Assembly (NCBI GenBank): GCA_038496445.1
Contig: JALMLS010000322.1
Coordinates: 930,001 to 994,000 of the forward strand
Origin: Trichosphaerium sp. ATCC 40318
Lineage: Eukaryota > Discosea > Flabellinia > Trichosidae
DNA length: 64,000 bases
Direction of reading: 5' to 3'
The number at the start of each line of letters is the position of its first letter. Within the stretch, counting starts at the first letter, position 1. The notes below the pieces were generated by a model. That model was not told where the DNA came from and made no database searches. It saw nothing but the letters and a program-made list of their open reading frames with translations. Position numbers and translations under genes: made by a program. Below are positions 22,917 through 35,737 of the stretch, in pieces.

Positions 22917-23999
22917 CGGCTATAAGAATAAGTGCACTGGTAGGTGCAAAATTAATTAGCTTGGAAACATTCAGCAAAATTATTTCACATTATGTGCAAT
23001 ATGTCTAATCTATGTAAGCAGTTGTTACTCTAGTAAAGGTCTATTAATCAGTAAGAAAAACTTAATATTATCTCAATGAAACACATTTGGTGCTTTAGTA
23101 CTAATTTTCAAAGCTGGTAACATGACTTTATACAAAATGTATTTGCACTCAAGTATATTCCGCTTAGACAGTGAAAAAAGGCCCAATATTCCTCCTTTAT
23201 GGGCATTTCAATGTGCACTCTCTATAAAAGTCTCTATTTTGTTAATTGACAGAAACTAACACACATACACATGACTTGTGTGCCAAGGTTGGAGCAAAAA
23301 GAGGAAGTTAACATGAGCATTCACCGAAGGTTTAAACCACATAGTCTTAAGCCAGGATACAATCAAGGTATACAACATTTCAATCTCTAAATTACTGCTA
23401 GGGACATTATCTTTACAAGTAACTCAGTTTCTGTTTGGTATCAGTTCGTTTAAAGGTAGTAATTACCTTGCCGGCAAAGAAGATACCTTTTATTATCTTG
23501 CACTATCCATTACTCCCACGAACATTCTACAGTTTTCCACAGTGCACCTTGTAACTCTTTTCTGTATCTTCCAATAAACTCCGTCATTCCAAAGAACAAC
23601 CACCGCCACTACACTCCCCATCTCCTTCTTCATGGTCTTAGGGCTGTTTTCTGTTTGGCTGTTGCCATTTTAGGCCAAATCCGTCTCAACTGCTTCATGT
23701 CCACTAACACCTCTAAGACGTTCTAGATAAACTGGTTGATTTTCATTAAAAAAAAATTAGTGTCAACATTTTTCAATCACGTTATGATAGTGTCACGTGA
23801 CCTTTGTCACTGAGTATCAGGTAAATTTCTAGAAACGTTTGTACTTGAATAATCAGTATGATCGCTATTTTTTGAAATTTTGTTTGCTATATTTGCTCCT
23901 CAAGTGCTTACTTTTTATTACTGGTAGGAGTATTTAAAAGTAGAAGGTTTATCAATAGTTCCAACATTAATCAGCTAAATTAATCTAAAACGGAGCAAA
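22917..23999. other. intergenic with a possible orphan first exon
   Basis: A TATAAAAG box near 23221 precedes an ATG at 23271. This opens a 32-codon frame ending in CAATCAAG|GTATAC, which could be a first exon, but no continuation was found. The rest is spacer plus the duplicated block at 23455-23928. Confidence 0.3.
23455..23928. repeat. duplicated noncoding block, copy B
   Basis: Counterpart of 20908-21466 in the same orientation, lying just upstream of methyltransferase copy 2. It has a CACGTG near 23796 inside a small insertion absent from copy A. Confidence 0.75.
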
Positions 24000-25935
24000 A
24001 TGGTACGCGACGCGTTTGACATTGACACTTTGATAGTGTTGACGTGACCACGTGTCATAACTTTTTGTCATTAGAACTTTGGTGCCAAATTATGTTTCAT
24101 GTTAGCGTTAGTATTTATGTCATCTATATTGTTGTGTTATAGCATGGGAAGAAACTCAGTGCGCTCTAGAGAAGTTTAACATTAAACTCGTATTTTGTTT
24201 ACCAAAATCCCAAAACCTTATTTCTACACTCTTGTTTTGGCGTCAACCTCCTCGATAACTATTTTCCTCTTGGCGTAAATGGTGATTTATTTTGAAATCG
24301 CGAATTAAATATCCACGTTGTAGCTAATTTACTTGATCACGTGACTTCCGATTTTACCTAAAATTATATTTTGATTTTATCGGCATCAAACTAAAGAATT
24401 CTTGTAGGTTTTACAATCGGAGCTTCAAAAAAGTCGTAGTGACAACGTACAATTACATACTGAGATTGCTATGCTGAGAGCTAGTTACGCTGACATACAA
24501 AAAGTACATGAGAACATTTACCTAATCAACCTTTTATATGAATCACGTGATGACTTCAAATACCGTTTATTTTTGTTTTTTCTGTTGTGTTTTTTCTAAC
24601 ATCGGTAATAGGAGCTTTCCAAGTTAACGACAAAGGAACCTGAAACCATGTTACCAGAAACAAAGGAAACTGATTCCGAGTGCACTAGGAACGACACTTT
24701 TAGTTGCATGAAGAAATTGTATGCATATGAAAACCCTGTTCTAGACTATGAAGTATGTACTTATCAACCTTGTAACAATGATGTAATTGAGGGTTGTATT
24801 TAGGACAAGAAAGATATTGTATCACGGTATGCTGTGTTACCTGATGAGATCTACAACTGGACAAAGTTGAGAGAAGAACAAGAACATCTCATTCAACATT
24901 TAAAACCATTTGGATCAGAACCTATGTACAACTACAACAATAATATGGTTGGAGGTCTTGATCAATGGACATTGTACACAATGACACGTTACTTCAAGGT
25001 ACTCAAATCATCTATTATTAAGTGGCAAAGTGATGTTTAAGTAACATTGATTTACAGCCAAAACGAATAATAGAGATTGGAAGTGGATTCTCAACACGAG
25101 TCTTACATCAAGCAATGCTTGCAAATAGAAAAGAAGGATATCAGACAAACATCACATGTATTGAGCCATTTAGATCATCTGAACTAACAGAAGAACTAAA
25201 AGGAGACGTCAAAGTTATTATTGAACAAGTACAAAAGCATGTACACCCTGTTATTTTCAACTGTGTTAACGATTCTACCAAGTGTCAATGTGAGTGTGTT
25301 TAAAGAATTAGAGCCTGGTGATTTTCTAATCATTGACAACTCTCATGTTATGCAACCATACGGAGATACGATATTGGAGTTCAATTTCATTGTACCACTT
25401 GTACCAAAAGGTACAAGGTGTACACGTAAACAGAGTTTTCTAAATGCGTTTTTGTAGGTACTATTGTCCATTTCCATGATATATTTGTACCATACGACTA
25501 TCCGTCAAGGTGGATGACTGAGAGTAGACAATACACTGAGCAGTACGAATACAATGACACCAAGAAGTCGTTTCTTATCATCGAATTAGGTTCATGTTTG
25601 CCTCATTCATTTATGGCAACTCCCACTTCAAGATTGCACTTTCAGTACACAACATGGATAAACACAGCAGTAAGTACCACCTTTTGTTTCTCTTATTCTT
25701 CTCTGATGTCAATCTTATTTTCTTTTAGAGTATAGAGATGAGATAAGAAAGACCGTCAAGTATCCTGCACTCAGTATCATGAATGGATTAGATAGTGGTA
25801 CGCTTTTACAGCATAAAAAGTATGCTACATATCATGTGATTATTAATATAAACAAAAGGAATGTGGTTGATTAAAGATACATCATTTGATCCAAAGGTTA
25901 AGGTTGTCAGAACAACGCTTCCAATAAAAGAATAA
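24000..25935 (+). CDS. membrane-anchored class I methyltransferase, copy 2
   Basis: Same exon layout as the copy at 18525-20799. It has an ATG exon, an anchor exon (NFGAKLCFMLALVFMSSILL), a coiled-coil exon near 24409-24505, and a linker exon ending LYAYENPVLDYE near 24750. The catalytic exons carry RIIEIGSGFSTRVL, TCIEPF, FLIIDNSHVMQPYG and IVHFHDIF. It ends at TAA 25933-25935, a few residues beyond copy 1. One intron, after the EQVQ codons near 25230, starts GCATG where copy 1 has GTATG; splicing it as a GC-AG intron restores the frame. The gene therefore looks functional. It is probably a Golgi enzyme of unknown acceptor. Confidence 0.78.
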
Positions 25936-26111
25936 CAACACTAACATAGAACCATATTGTGCTAAATGAGAGTTTGGATGAAAAAAAACGGGTGCCTACA
26001 ATGAAGCCAAAAACTTTCATTTTCACAGCCACAACCAGTTAAGTCGGTATTCACCGGTTGGTCGACAGTTTATTTAATGACTACAGCAATTGTATAACTA
26101 GTTGTGTGTTG

Positions 26112-28670
26112 TTAATTGGACATTCCATTGTCTTTTGCCTTCGGTTGCCACAAAGTATAAGGTAAAATAGATTGTCTCAACTTAGGTACAAACCAAATGA
26201 CAAGAACAATAATAACAATCTACAAAGCACATGGGTGAATAAAGAACAAGCTAGAGTAGGTGACATACCATTACAAGAATACCAAATATAATACCTAATG
26301 CCACACCAGTGTTTACTGAAGTGTCGCTCTTGCTGTAGCAAGCTTCAGATGCTGAGGTTATCACAAATATTCTATGTTGTAAGATTAGAGTTATGACCTA
26401 TTCATATATGAGGACTGTACGATGAAAGAGTTTGTTCAATCTGGGCTGATACGCATTCTGGCGATACAAGTGTAATACTGCCGTTTATACAGTTACTGTT
26501 ACTTTGTATTATTTCTCTTCTCATAGTGCCAGTTGTTGTAGAGTTATGATGACTGTTGTATTGGGTAATATCTCAATACATCCTAACTAGTTGGTCATTC
26601 TGTATTGCCATGAATGTATGTACCTTCAACTATAATTGATCCACTTTCTGTTATGGTAAATGCTCCTTGAATAACAAAATCACCACGAATCAATATTTTA
26701 CTATTCACAATTGATGGCACAGTTGGTACATCAAAAACTGAAACAAATCATCAACAATAGTTAAACAATAAAGTCGTACAAAGAGAAGTTCCTTCCTGGC
26801 ATGTGACTATTCAACAAAAGCGGTTAAGTTAAAGAATGATTCGAGAACTGGAGTAACTTACCATTTGTTAAACAACTTGGATAGGAAGTACTAGAATTAT
26901 AATTGGGCCCACAAGTGAAATTACTTGGTGTTGAAGGACACTTAAATATATTTTCATTGGTTTCTAAACACTTAGTTTAAACCCATGTCAAAGAACTGTT
27001 ATCTTTGTTGTGTACCATTGCCAGAACTTTTTGTAAACGTGGTATTTCTGTAGTCAGTAGAGAGTGAGCTATTGTATGTCAAGTGACAATCTCGTACCTT
27101 ATTGTGATGTCATAGCCACCTTCACTCATCAATGCAGGTGAACTCAGAATAGATGAAGTACGTTTACTAAAGCAATCAACACATACACAATACAATGACA
27201 AGGTACTTACATGCATATATTGTCCTCAAACACACAAGAGTCTATCAGCGCAACTGGAGCGAGAGCATCTCGGTTAAACAATACCACAGTTCCAACTATT
27301 TATATTAATTGTAAACTTATATAAGACAGTGTACCATTGCATGTTTCTTCACTTGGTTCAAGCTCTTGTGCAATGTTCCCAATAAAAGTTGAGTTCAAAA
27401 TCTGAACATCATCACTATGCACTATATACAATACTGAAGGCGTCATGTATGCTCCCAACTCTACAAACAAATGTAAAAGATATTATGTGAAGCAGCTCTA
27501 TCGAATTGTTTACCTGGCCGGCTGATAACATTATTCTCGAACGAACATGACTTTATAACAAGCTACCCAAAATAAGATCTAAGTGATACAAAACAAAACA
27601 ATGAACTTGTACCTTTTTTATACTACTAAAAAGAGCAAACCCTCCAGCAACTACATAATGTTAGAAGTAATCAGACTCATGTGTTCGTGTATTGGTGGTA
27701 TTCTAATTATAGTTCACAGCTACCAACAATACATGAATATAAATAAATAACAGTACGAGTTCCAAGGTTTGTATCATTCCCAGTTCTATTATTCTCTACG
27801 AAATGACAGTTCTCTATGTGCACTGTTTCTACTACTGCTATTACTATTCCTATCGGCTGCATACCCGCAGAATGTATACGTGTAAACAATACATTTTTTA
27901 TCATAACTTCGCTATTGGTACTAAGCATAAAAAACAAGAAATCTGAGAATAGCAAGAAAATGATTTTGTTCGAATTCAGCAGACGTCTAGTCCAACAATG
28001 TAATGTCACTTGAGTACTTAAGTACTTGCAATAGGGGTTTTACCTCGCAGACTCAATCACCAAAAATGTTGCGTTCCCTGTGAATACCATGCTTCTAGAA
28101 CAAAACAATGAAATTCCATATTACTGATAATTGATACTTACTCAACGATAACATTATCGAACAAGGTCACTCTCAAGATACATTCCTGTATGGTAAATCC
28201 CGATAATGATATGTTTGCTACTGAAGAAGCCCGCAAATCCGTAAAAAGTACACTGACGCATGTCACAGATACATCTCTCAAGCCTATGGTACATTAAAAT
28301 AGTGAACCTGTGAAAAAACTTTCGTGTTTTATAGTATCACGTGATGACTCACCGTAAATATCAACAGTTTGATTTACTAGAATTGTCTCTTTAAAAAATA
28401 GTCCAGTTGAGTTGAGAACAAGCGTTGTAGGGGCTTCACCAAAATAACAACCCAAGTCAGAGCCACAAACGTGTTCGCTTGAAGTTACAACTAGATGAAA
28501 TAGAATTATATTTTTGCTACCACGCTAAATGAACCAAACAGGTCGTACTTGTGTTTCCATGCGTAGTAGAGGCGAAAGTGAAAATAAGAAACAAAACTGA
28601 GAAGTAGAAATAAAAATCCATGTTGTAAAGCCTTGCTCAGTAGTGTGATTAGGCTAGAACAACTGTTCAT
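26112..28670 (-). CDS. parallel beta-helix type I membrane protein
   Basis: Many small exons on the minus strand. The ATG at 28670 starts a signal-anchor-like segment (LLSKALQHGFLFLLLSFVSY). Exons then encode short hydrophobic strands with periodic Asn, Thr and Cys, such as ILNSTFIGNIAQELEP, LVIKSCSFENNVISRP and VHIENCHFVENNRTGND. This is the rhythm of right-handed parallel beta-helix (pectin-lyase-like) repeats. Near 26300-26120 a transmembrane helix (TGVALGIIFGILVM plus IVIIVLVIWFVPKL, split by an intron) and a short basic tail end the protein at TAA 26112. Not every exon border was fixed. Catalytic residues are not identifiable; an adhesive or sugar-binding surface protein is the simplest reading. 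Confidence 0.6.
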
Positions 28671-29551
28671 CGTTAGTTTTTCAAACAATCAAGTTACTTT
28701 TTGGTATTTTTATTTGCTTCGAAATGAAACAATACGCACGTGATGCTATTCGTCAAATAAAATGCCAATAATGGCGGGATACGAATATATGAAATGGGTT
28801 TGTCAACTCCTGTTCAGTGATTTGTAACTTGTGAAAGATATTGTATTTTGTATCAAGGATACAACGTAGTTTCTTGCCTTTATAGTAGATAACTCCTGAT
28901 GTCTCAACTTTGGCGGCACAAGTGACAGATGGCGTGAATATTTAGGTTTTACTTTTAGACATCTAGGTTATCACGTCTCTATACTTTTCAACCAAGTTTC
29001 ATAAACTCTTTTAAAAAAGGCTTACCATGATTTGATTAGTATTCTACCCACGTTTACATAGAATCCTTTGCTCTCTCTAAGCGAAGAATGCAAGATCTAC
29101 GGTATTAAACCATTTTGAATGTCTTGAAGTACGATCAGCTCGTGTTCAACCAATTAAAGCCACCATTAAAACTATATGAAAGCGACTTTAAACATGCCCC
29201 ATTGTTTATATACACCTTGCAATCCTGTACTCCAGGCATAGTTCTTTAACACTCAAAATATTTGAAGAACCACATGACATTAGACGTCTCTTATGGAATC
29301 CAGAAAAGTAAATAGTACGTCGGGTTTTTTTTTTCCAAAATCGCTCGAGCTCTTATTTTAAACGCTGAACAAGAATCGATAATTTTACCATCTAGCGTTG
29401 TTTCTTGTTAGTTTTAGATGCAAACGAAACCTGAGGTTTGCTAATTTTCAAGTATCATTAAGTGAAACAAAGCACCTTCTAGAAGGTTCTACCAGAAATA
29501 GCATTGAAACAGCTTTTGGATCGTTCTTTCTTTACAATTTCTATACCATTG
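28671..29551. other. intergenic, no gene seen
   Basis: AT-rich spacer between the divergently arranged beta-helix gene and RAN, with a CACGTG at about 28738. No coding segment recognised. Confidence 0.4.
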
Positions 29552-30432
29552 ATGACCACTACACCAGCGTTTTCCACTGTTCCTGTACGACATGACACTA
29601 AACACGTTTTGGTGCTAATTTTTTTTTTAATTGTAGAGTGATGTCCCACAGTTCAAAGTTGTTCTTTGTGGAGATGGAGGTACAGGAAAGACTACACTTG
29701 TGAAAAGGCATCAAGCAGGTGATTTCGAAAGAAGATACTATCCTACAAGAGGCGCTGAAGTACATCCTTTGACTTGGCATACAACACGTGGTAAAGTAGT
29801 TCTAAATGTATGGGATACAGCTGGACAAGAAAACTTATCTGTGCTACGAGATGCGTATTAGTAAGTCAATAGCTTTTTGTTTCATTAACAATGATACTGA
29901 CTTTTCTTTTAAGTGTTGACGGAGCTGCTGCTCTTATTATGTTCGATGTGACATCTAGAATGACATATAAGCATGTACCTAACTGGTACAAGGATATAGT
30001 AAGGGTATGTGGCAAGATACCAATTGTGATGATGGGAAACAAAGTCGATGTCAAAGACCGCAAAGTACACTTTTTTTTTAAGCGTTTTGACGCTAACTGA
30101 CTTTTTTTTAGGTTAAAGAACGTCAGATAGTTTTTCATAGAAGTAAATCTATTCAGTATTATCCAATATCAGTAAAAGCAAACTACAACATTGAGAAACC
30201 GTTCATACACTTACTTAAAAAATTGTCCAGGTACACACTTTTTTTTGTATTCTTGCTTTAAACTCATTTTCTAACTTGCGGTTTTAGAGATGATTCGCTT
30301 GCCCTTGTTAAAGGTATTGCACTTAATCCACCAAACATTACTTTAACAAAAGAGCAAATAAAAACCCTACAAAATGATTACATTCAAGGCTGCAAAGTAG
30401 TACAACTTCCTGATGACGACGATGATTTCTAA
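29552..30432 (+). CDS. RAN: RAN nuclear-transport GTPase (divergent)
   Basis: Five exons (29552-29584, 29637-29860, 29914-30064, 30112-30230, 30288-30432), 223 residues. P-loop GDGGTGKTT, switch I ending GAEVHPL, DTAGQE with the catalytic Gln, [23 protein letters not shown], and the acidic RAN tail DDDDDF are all present. RAN-specific positions make this RAN rather than Rab or Ras. Differences: switch I reads TRGAEV where RAN usually has TLGVEV, and switch II reads [11 protein letters not shown] rather than the usual EKFGGLRDGYY. RAN drives nuclear import and export and spindle assembly. AATAAA follows the stop. Confidence 0.95.
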
Positions 30433-30787
30433 CTTTGTCAACAAAATATCTTTAATAAAGTAGATAGTGTCTTTGGATGCTCTAAGCCTTCAGTTGTAAT
30501 TTATGAAGAACGATCAATTGAATGTAATCGCGTATGATTGAGTATAATTGTGTGCGCACCTTCAAGTGCTTAATTCGTCAGTAAGCATGCTATTGGTAAG
30601 CTTAATGGCATGAACCCCTACCTAGAACCTTGATACCCTATGTAATCCAAGAGTTTAGCAAGGACATTGAATGAACACAGGTGCAAGCTGCTTCAGTCTC
30701 TGTTAGGCAAAAAGAAGGTAAACAGTTTGAATCACACGTGTGATCTTTTTTTTTTCTTAGTTTTAAACTGTCAACAGTACATCACGT
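30433..30787. other. intergenic, no gene seen
   Basis: Polyadenylation signal of RAN at about 30450, then a palindromic CACACGTGTG near 30735, 50 bp before the alpha-galactosidase start. No gene. Confidence 0.45.
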
Positions 30788-33486
30788 ATGCGCTTTATCA
30801 TTCTGGCGTTATTTTTGGCGCTAACAGTGTCTTGTAACAACGCAGCCAACCCGTTTAGCGAACTTGTCGACATTTTATCTTCAGTTCGCCAAGAAACAAT
30901 AGATAACCCTTTCTCGTTTAACCTTGGCGGTGTCTCGTCTGATGACGTTTTAAACGGATGGTCGCTAACGAATACAACTGAAAAAACCCAAACTACAACG
31001 TGCGAACCACGTGCAGTGGCAGAAAATACCGTTTTCTTTATGCTTACATTAAATATGTAGGAAAACAAGCTTTATCTACGAATCGGCGGCTGGTCTGCAG
31101 TTCTATGTTAACGTAACGACATTCATAAACTATCCAAGTGCTGTAGATTGGGTTGTTGGCTTCAGAAATACTGGTAGCGTTAAAAGCGATGTTATCAGTT
31201 TCCCCAAAACCGCAGTGTTCGCGTATGATACTTCAACCGCTGAAGATGTGACTTTGTACTATCAAGACGGTTCACACGCATCACCTGATGATTACACACT
31301 ACACAATAGAAGCATACACGTGCAAGGTACCGTTTTTATTTTTCAAAAAACTTTTGAGTGATTCTGTGCCACATGTACGCTTTATTGTACACGTGTTGTG
31401 GTGAACCTTGTTTTCTTTCAGTGTCTTAACTTCCTGTAGAGACAGAGGATATTCATAATGAGTATGGACGTCCTAGTGAGAGTGTTCTACCTTTCATGAG
31501 CGTAGAATGGCCAAGTACTGCCTTTAAAGGGTTTGAAGGCTTAACCATCGGTATTGGTTGGGCTAGTCGTTGGCGTGCCAAGTTCGCACGTGATAATTAC
31601 CAACTACAAATATCTGTGGACATTGCCAGTGATATGCAGTTTGTACTCTTTCCAGGAGAACACGTTAGATTTCCTCGTGTTCTTGTCGTATCATGGGAAG
31701 GTGAAGACTTTCAAACCGGCCAAAATATTTTTAGGTAACAAAAAAAAAAAAAGAGTTTTCGCGGCAAGAATCTTACCAACTTCAATAGGCAATTGATGCT
31801 TAATGAATATCTGAGAAAAGTAGATGGAAAAGTAGCTCATCCACCATTATCTTCTATGGCGTATTGGGACGGAAATATGTACGTAGTTTGTTGGTGGAAG
31901 AAGTCAAAGTGCTTTGCTAACTTTTAATTATTTAGCTTTTATCCGCAAGTGAATACCAGTACAGGTTTGGATTTTGTAGCTCTTGCACAAGACCGAAATC
32001 AAGAAGCGCTATGGATTGATTGTTCATGGTTCATTGGAAAGTTCCCTAACGGCGCTGGAAACTGGGCAATACCTCTGAGCGAAGCAGTATGGAAAGGTAC
32101 GATCGCAAAATATTCAGTAAACTGTACTCTGTTGTCATTGATACCCTACAGGATTACAACCGGACGGACTTCATCAAATCGCAGAAAAATGTCATAATCC
32201 TCCTCAAGGAGAGTCTCCTATAAAGTTCATCTTATGGGTTGAGCCAGAACGCATCCACAACGGAACTTGGTATAATTTTTTTTGTCTTTTTTTTTTTTTC
32301 AGACTCGACAGCATTAGAAGTTCTAATGTTTTCATGTTAGGCTTTGGAAAAATAAACCCAACTATCTCTTAAAATGCGGTCAAGCAGAAGACGCCTTGTT
32401 CAACCTTGCTGATCCTGAGGCAAGAGCATACATTAAGACTTTCCTTATTGACATGATTGATTCTTTTGGCTTGGATATTCTACGCATTGATTATAACATT
32501 GATCCACTTTGTTACTGGCAAGCACAAGATGACCTTGATCCTCTTCGAAGAGGTATAACACAACTCAAGGGAGTAATGGTATGGCACTCAGTATTTGATT
32601 TTCTTTTTTTTTTCTCATTTTTTTCATTCATTCGTTTTGTAGGGTTTGTATGATTTATGGGATAGTATTATTGCTGAGAGACCACATGTTATTATAGATA
32701 ACTGTGCTTCTGGTGGTAGACGCATAGAGCTTGAAACAATGAGGCGTTCTATTACTGATTGGCGAACTGACTTCATTTCTGAAGATGGAAACTATGGGAG
32801 GTTCCAAGGTTTACACATGGGCCTTGCCCACTTTCATCCTGCGGCTGCCGGTAAACGATATGTGGCGTCTTACTCTCACATACTAACAGTTTAAAAGGTT
32901 GGACTGGTAAACATACAATTAACGGTATAGATTTCTTGTACGGTGCTGATCCTTACTTGTGGAGATCTACTGTTACTACAGGCACACTTACTTTGTTGTA
33001 TGTAAACCGTTTAACATTCTTTAAGGTGCTGTATTGCCTTGGGACCAACATTTGGATACTCCAGCACAAAGAGTAATTGTTCAAGCTGCTCAGGCCGAAA
33101 CAAGACGCTTGAGACCATTGATGTTATCTGGTAACTTTTGGAGATTGACAAGCGATACAAGAGCCAGGGATGTATATGGTGCCTATCAATACCATTCCAC
33201 TGAAAAGAGTTTTGGCGCAGTTTACTACTTCAGAAGATGTACGTATAAAAGAACCAACTGACAAACACGTGTTCTTAATGAGCTATTTTTAGTGATGTGC
33301 AAAGAAACTTCTTTCTCAGCCAAACTCCGAGAAATAGACGTTAGTGCAACTTACAGTGTTTTGTATTATTATGACTATGACATAAGCAAAAAGGTTTTAA
33401 TGCCTGGTGTGGAATTACAAAATTTGAACGTAACTATAAGCACAAGCCCTGGCTCATTACTACTTGAATACTACTCAACAGAATAA
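30788..33486 (+). CDS. secreted GH36 alpha-galactosidase-like glycoside hydrolase
   Basis: Starts with a signal peptide (MRFIILALFLALTVSC). Exon 1 30788-30999, exon 2 31061-31326, exon 3 31440-about 31735, with several more exons to TAA 33486. The N-terminal beta-sandwich of this GH36 group shows PFSFNLGGVSSDDVL and VDWVVGFRNTG. The barrel shows ILWVEPERIH, LRIDYNIDPLCYW (nucleophile Asp in the DYN motif), VIIDNCASGGRRIELET and SITDWRTDF near the acid/base region. A C-terminal beta domain closes the protein. It would release alpha-galactosyl residues outside the cell or in a lysosome-like compartment. AATAAA lies after the stop. The order and spacing match bacterial and fungal relatives. Confidence 0.9.
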
Positions 33487-33643
33487 AATGTTCTGAACTA
33501 GTATCAGAATAAAGAGTTTCCAACCTTGCACTTAATACACAAAAAAACTTGTAGCAGAACATGTATCAGGCTTCCAAATTGGAAGACTGTCTTGGCAAGT
33601 AATTTTCGTATTATGTTATATAACCTACAATACTACAGATTCC

Positions 33644-35737
33644 TTGTATAAGTCCATTGCATCGAGCGTTGCCTTTTTTTTTGCCATGGCAATAAGTCAT
33701 GGAAGTTCACTTACACGCGGAGTAAGTAGAATTCAAACCACAGTTTATTTACTTCACCAGCATGGTATCGCAAAGTCCGACATCTTTGTGAGCTCCAACA
33801 TGGCATCTAATTATTACTATAGGAGTAACGGGTTTATTTTTAATTACTACATTAATTTGTATTTACAATGTGGCTGGTCTGCTTGAAATCGAAAGCCCTT
33901 CTAAGATAAAGGGAGAATACGAGTCAGTTGGTCACGTGATCGGATCAATAAAGCAAAAATGGGATATACGAAATATTACGCTAGTACGCAGTGACTTCCT
34001 TGACGTGGCAGGTACGCTTATTTATTGAGTTCTTTCAGGCATAATTTCGATGACTTTTTTTCAGGCAAAGCAGTTATTATAGACAGCGATTTGAACGACT
34101 TTGAGAACCAGTACGTACTGTCATAACATGAATTACGATAAATTAGGAAATTTACACGTGACTTGGACAAATAGCACGTGAAAAAGTCCAAACTGTCTTT
34201 TATTCCAATATTCGAACTTTGTTTTCTTCATTCATTCCGATTATTTCAATAGTGCACTTGATCTTCAGCATAAGGGCGCTGTTCTTATAGTATTGATAGT
34301 TCCCAGTAACGGTGTGAACTTAGGTACAGCATTTTACTTTTGTACGTGATGTACTTATTTATGACTCCAAAGGACTTGTATCCTACCTACTTAGATACCC
34401 TAAAAAGAGTAAAAACTTGAACATTCCAATAGTCACTACGTCGGACGATTTTAACCTATCAATGCTCAATAATTCAGAAAGCGCTTTCGGAACAGTGTAT
34501 CCAGGTACTACATAAACACTTCTAAATTAAGGAGTGTTAACAGTTGAGTTAGACTACAACTCGTATTATGTTCTACTACATCATTGGGCTTACTATCTTG
34601 CTCTTTCCTTGCTTATAGCATATACAATTGTTTGTTTTGGTGTTTCTGTTTGTATTCTATGGAGACATATTCTTTGTATAACCAAACAAAGTGACATCAT
34701 TACAATACCTATTGTTTGTTTGGTGTTTGAAGCAATTGCAAACTTTTGTAAGTCTTTCCTCAGTTTGGCTTTGTCGCTTATATTTTTGTTTTTTTAGTGC
34801 GTATTCTACTGCTTGTCGATCCTTTTCAAGGATTACGCATATACCCCAAGATAGTACAACAGATTTTAATATCAGCGTCATTACCATTCTCTCTGGGGAG
34901 TGCTCTGTTAGTGTCCATGTATTGGTACAGCTCTAGTTATTTCGATAAGATGATAATTTTTTAACTAAATGCTTGGTTTTAAGGCACGAGTCTATCTACA
35001 ACAGGGCGGTCAAGGTTGCAACGTTCTTACAGAAGACAAAGATAGCTTTTATATGTATCATAGTAACGTTATTTATATTCTTTATTCTTTCTGGTGTATC
35101 GACAAGAATAAGCGATGGATTGTCAAGTGCAATAACAGCACTTAATTGGGTAAAGTTCCGATGAAAACACACCAACTTAACGAGTGTATAGACCATAACC
35201 ATCGTATCTATTGGAGTTATAGTTGTATATGGATTGATAGTGTGTCGTACATTAATTATTTTCAGCAAAGATACGACCATTGACTTGCGTAGATTGAACA
35301 TGGCACGTGAACACAAGAATACGATTTAAATATTTTCTGGCGAAACTTATTTTTTTCTTACTTTTCAATAGATGCGTGTTCGTCTGTACACTTTTTGTAC
35401 TCTCCAAGTATTGTTCCTGCTTTCTATACTTGGTGTAGCAACTGTTATACGTACAACTATAAGATTTTCTGGAATAATGTCCATTTATTTTACTGTAGCT
35501 CTTAAAGTAGATGCTGGTTGGCTTGTTGCTTTCGTGATGCTTGAAATTATACTGCTTGATACACTTTCGCTTGTTCAGAGTGTACCATTAAGGAGGACCA
35601 GTAGACGAAAAACACGCACTACACAATACATTACCCGTAATACAAGACGAGATACAAGTCACAGTACAATAGGTGCCACAGAATCTATGACTACTATTCC
35701 ATCAAAAAGCTGCATTAAATCTGCTCAAAACAAATAA
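33644..35737 (+). CDS. PA-domain seven-transmembrane receptor-like protein
   Basis: Exons over 2 kb join into a protein with an extracellular protease-associated (PA) domain followed by about seven membrane helices. PA features: KAVIIDSDLNDFEN, LDLQHKGAVLIVLIVPSNG and NIPIVTTSDDFNL, covering about 33890-34490. Helices follow: WAYYLALSLLIAYTIVCFGV, IPIVCLVFEAIANF, the segment around QQILISALPFSLG, KIAFICIIVTLFIFFILSG, the region near 35220-35270, LQVLFLLSILGVATVI and WLVAFVMLEIILLDTLSL. A basic, Ser/Thr-rich cytoplasmic tail ends at TAA 35737. The start is unresolved: an ATG at 33561 could be exon 1 but does not join cleanly. PA-7TM proteins are receptor-like or protein-sorting; ligand unknown. 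Confidence 0.6.
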
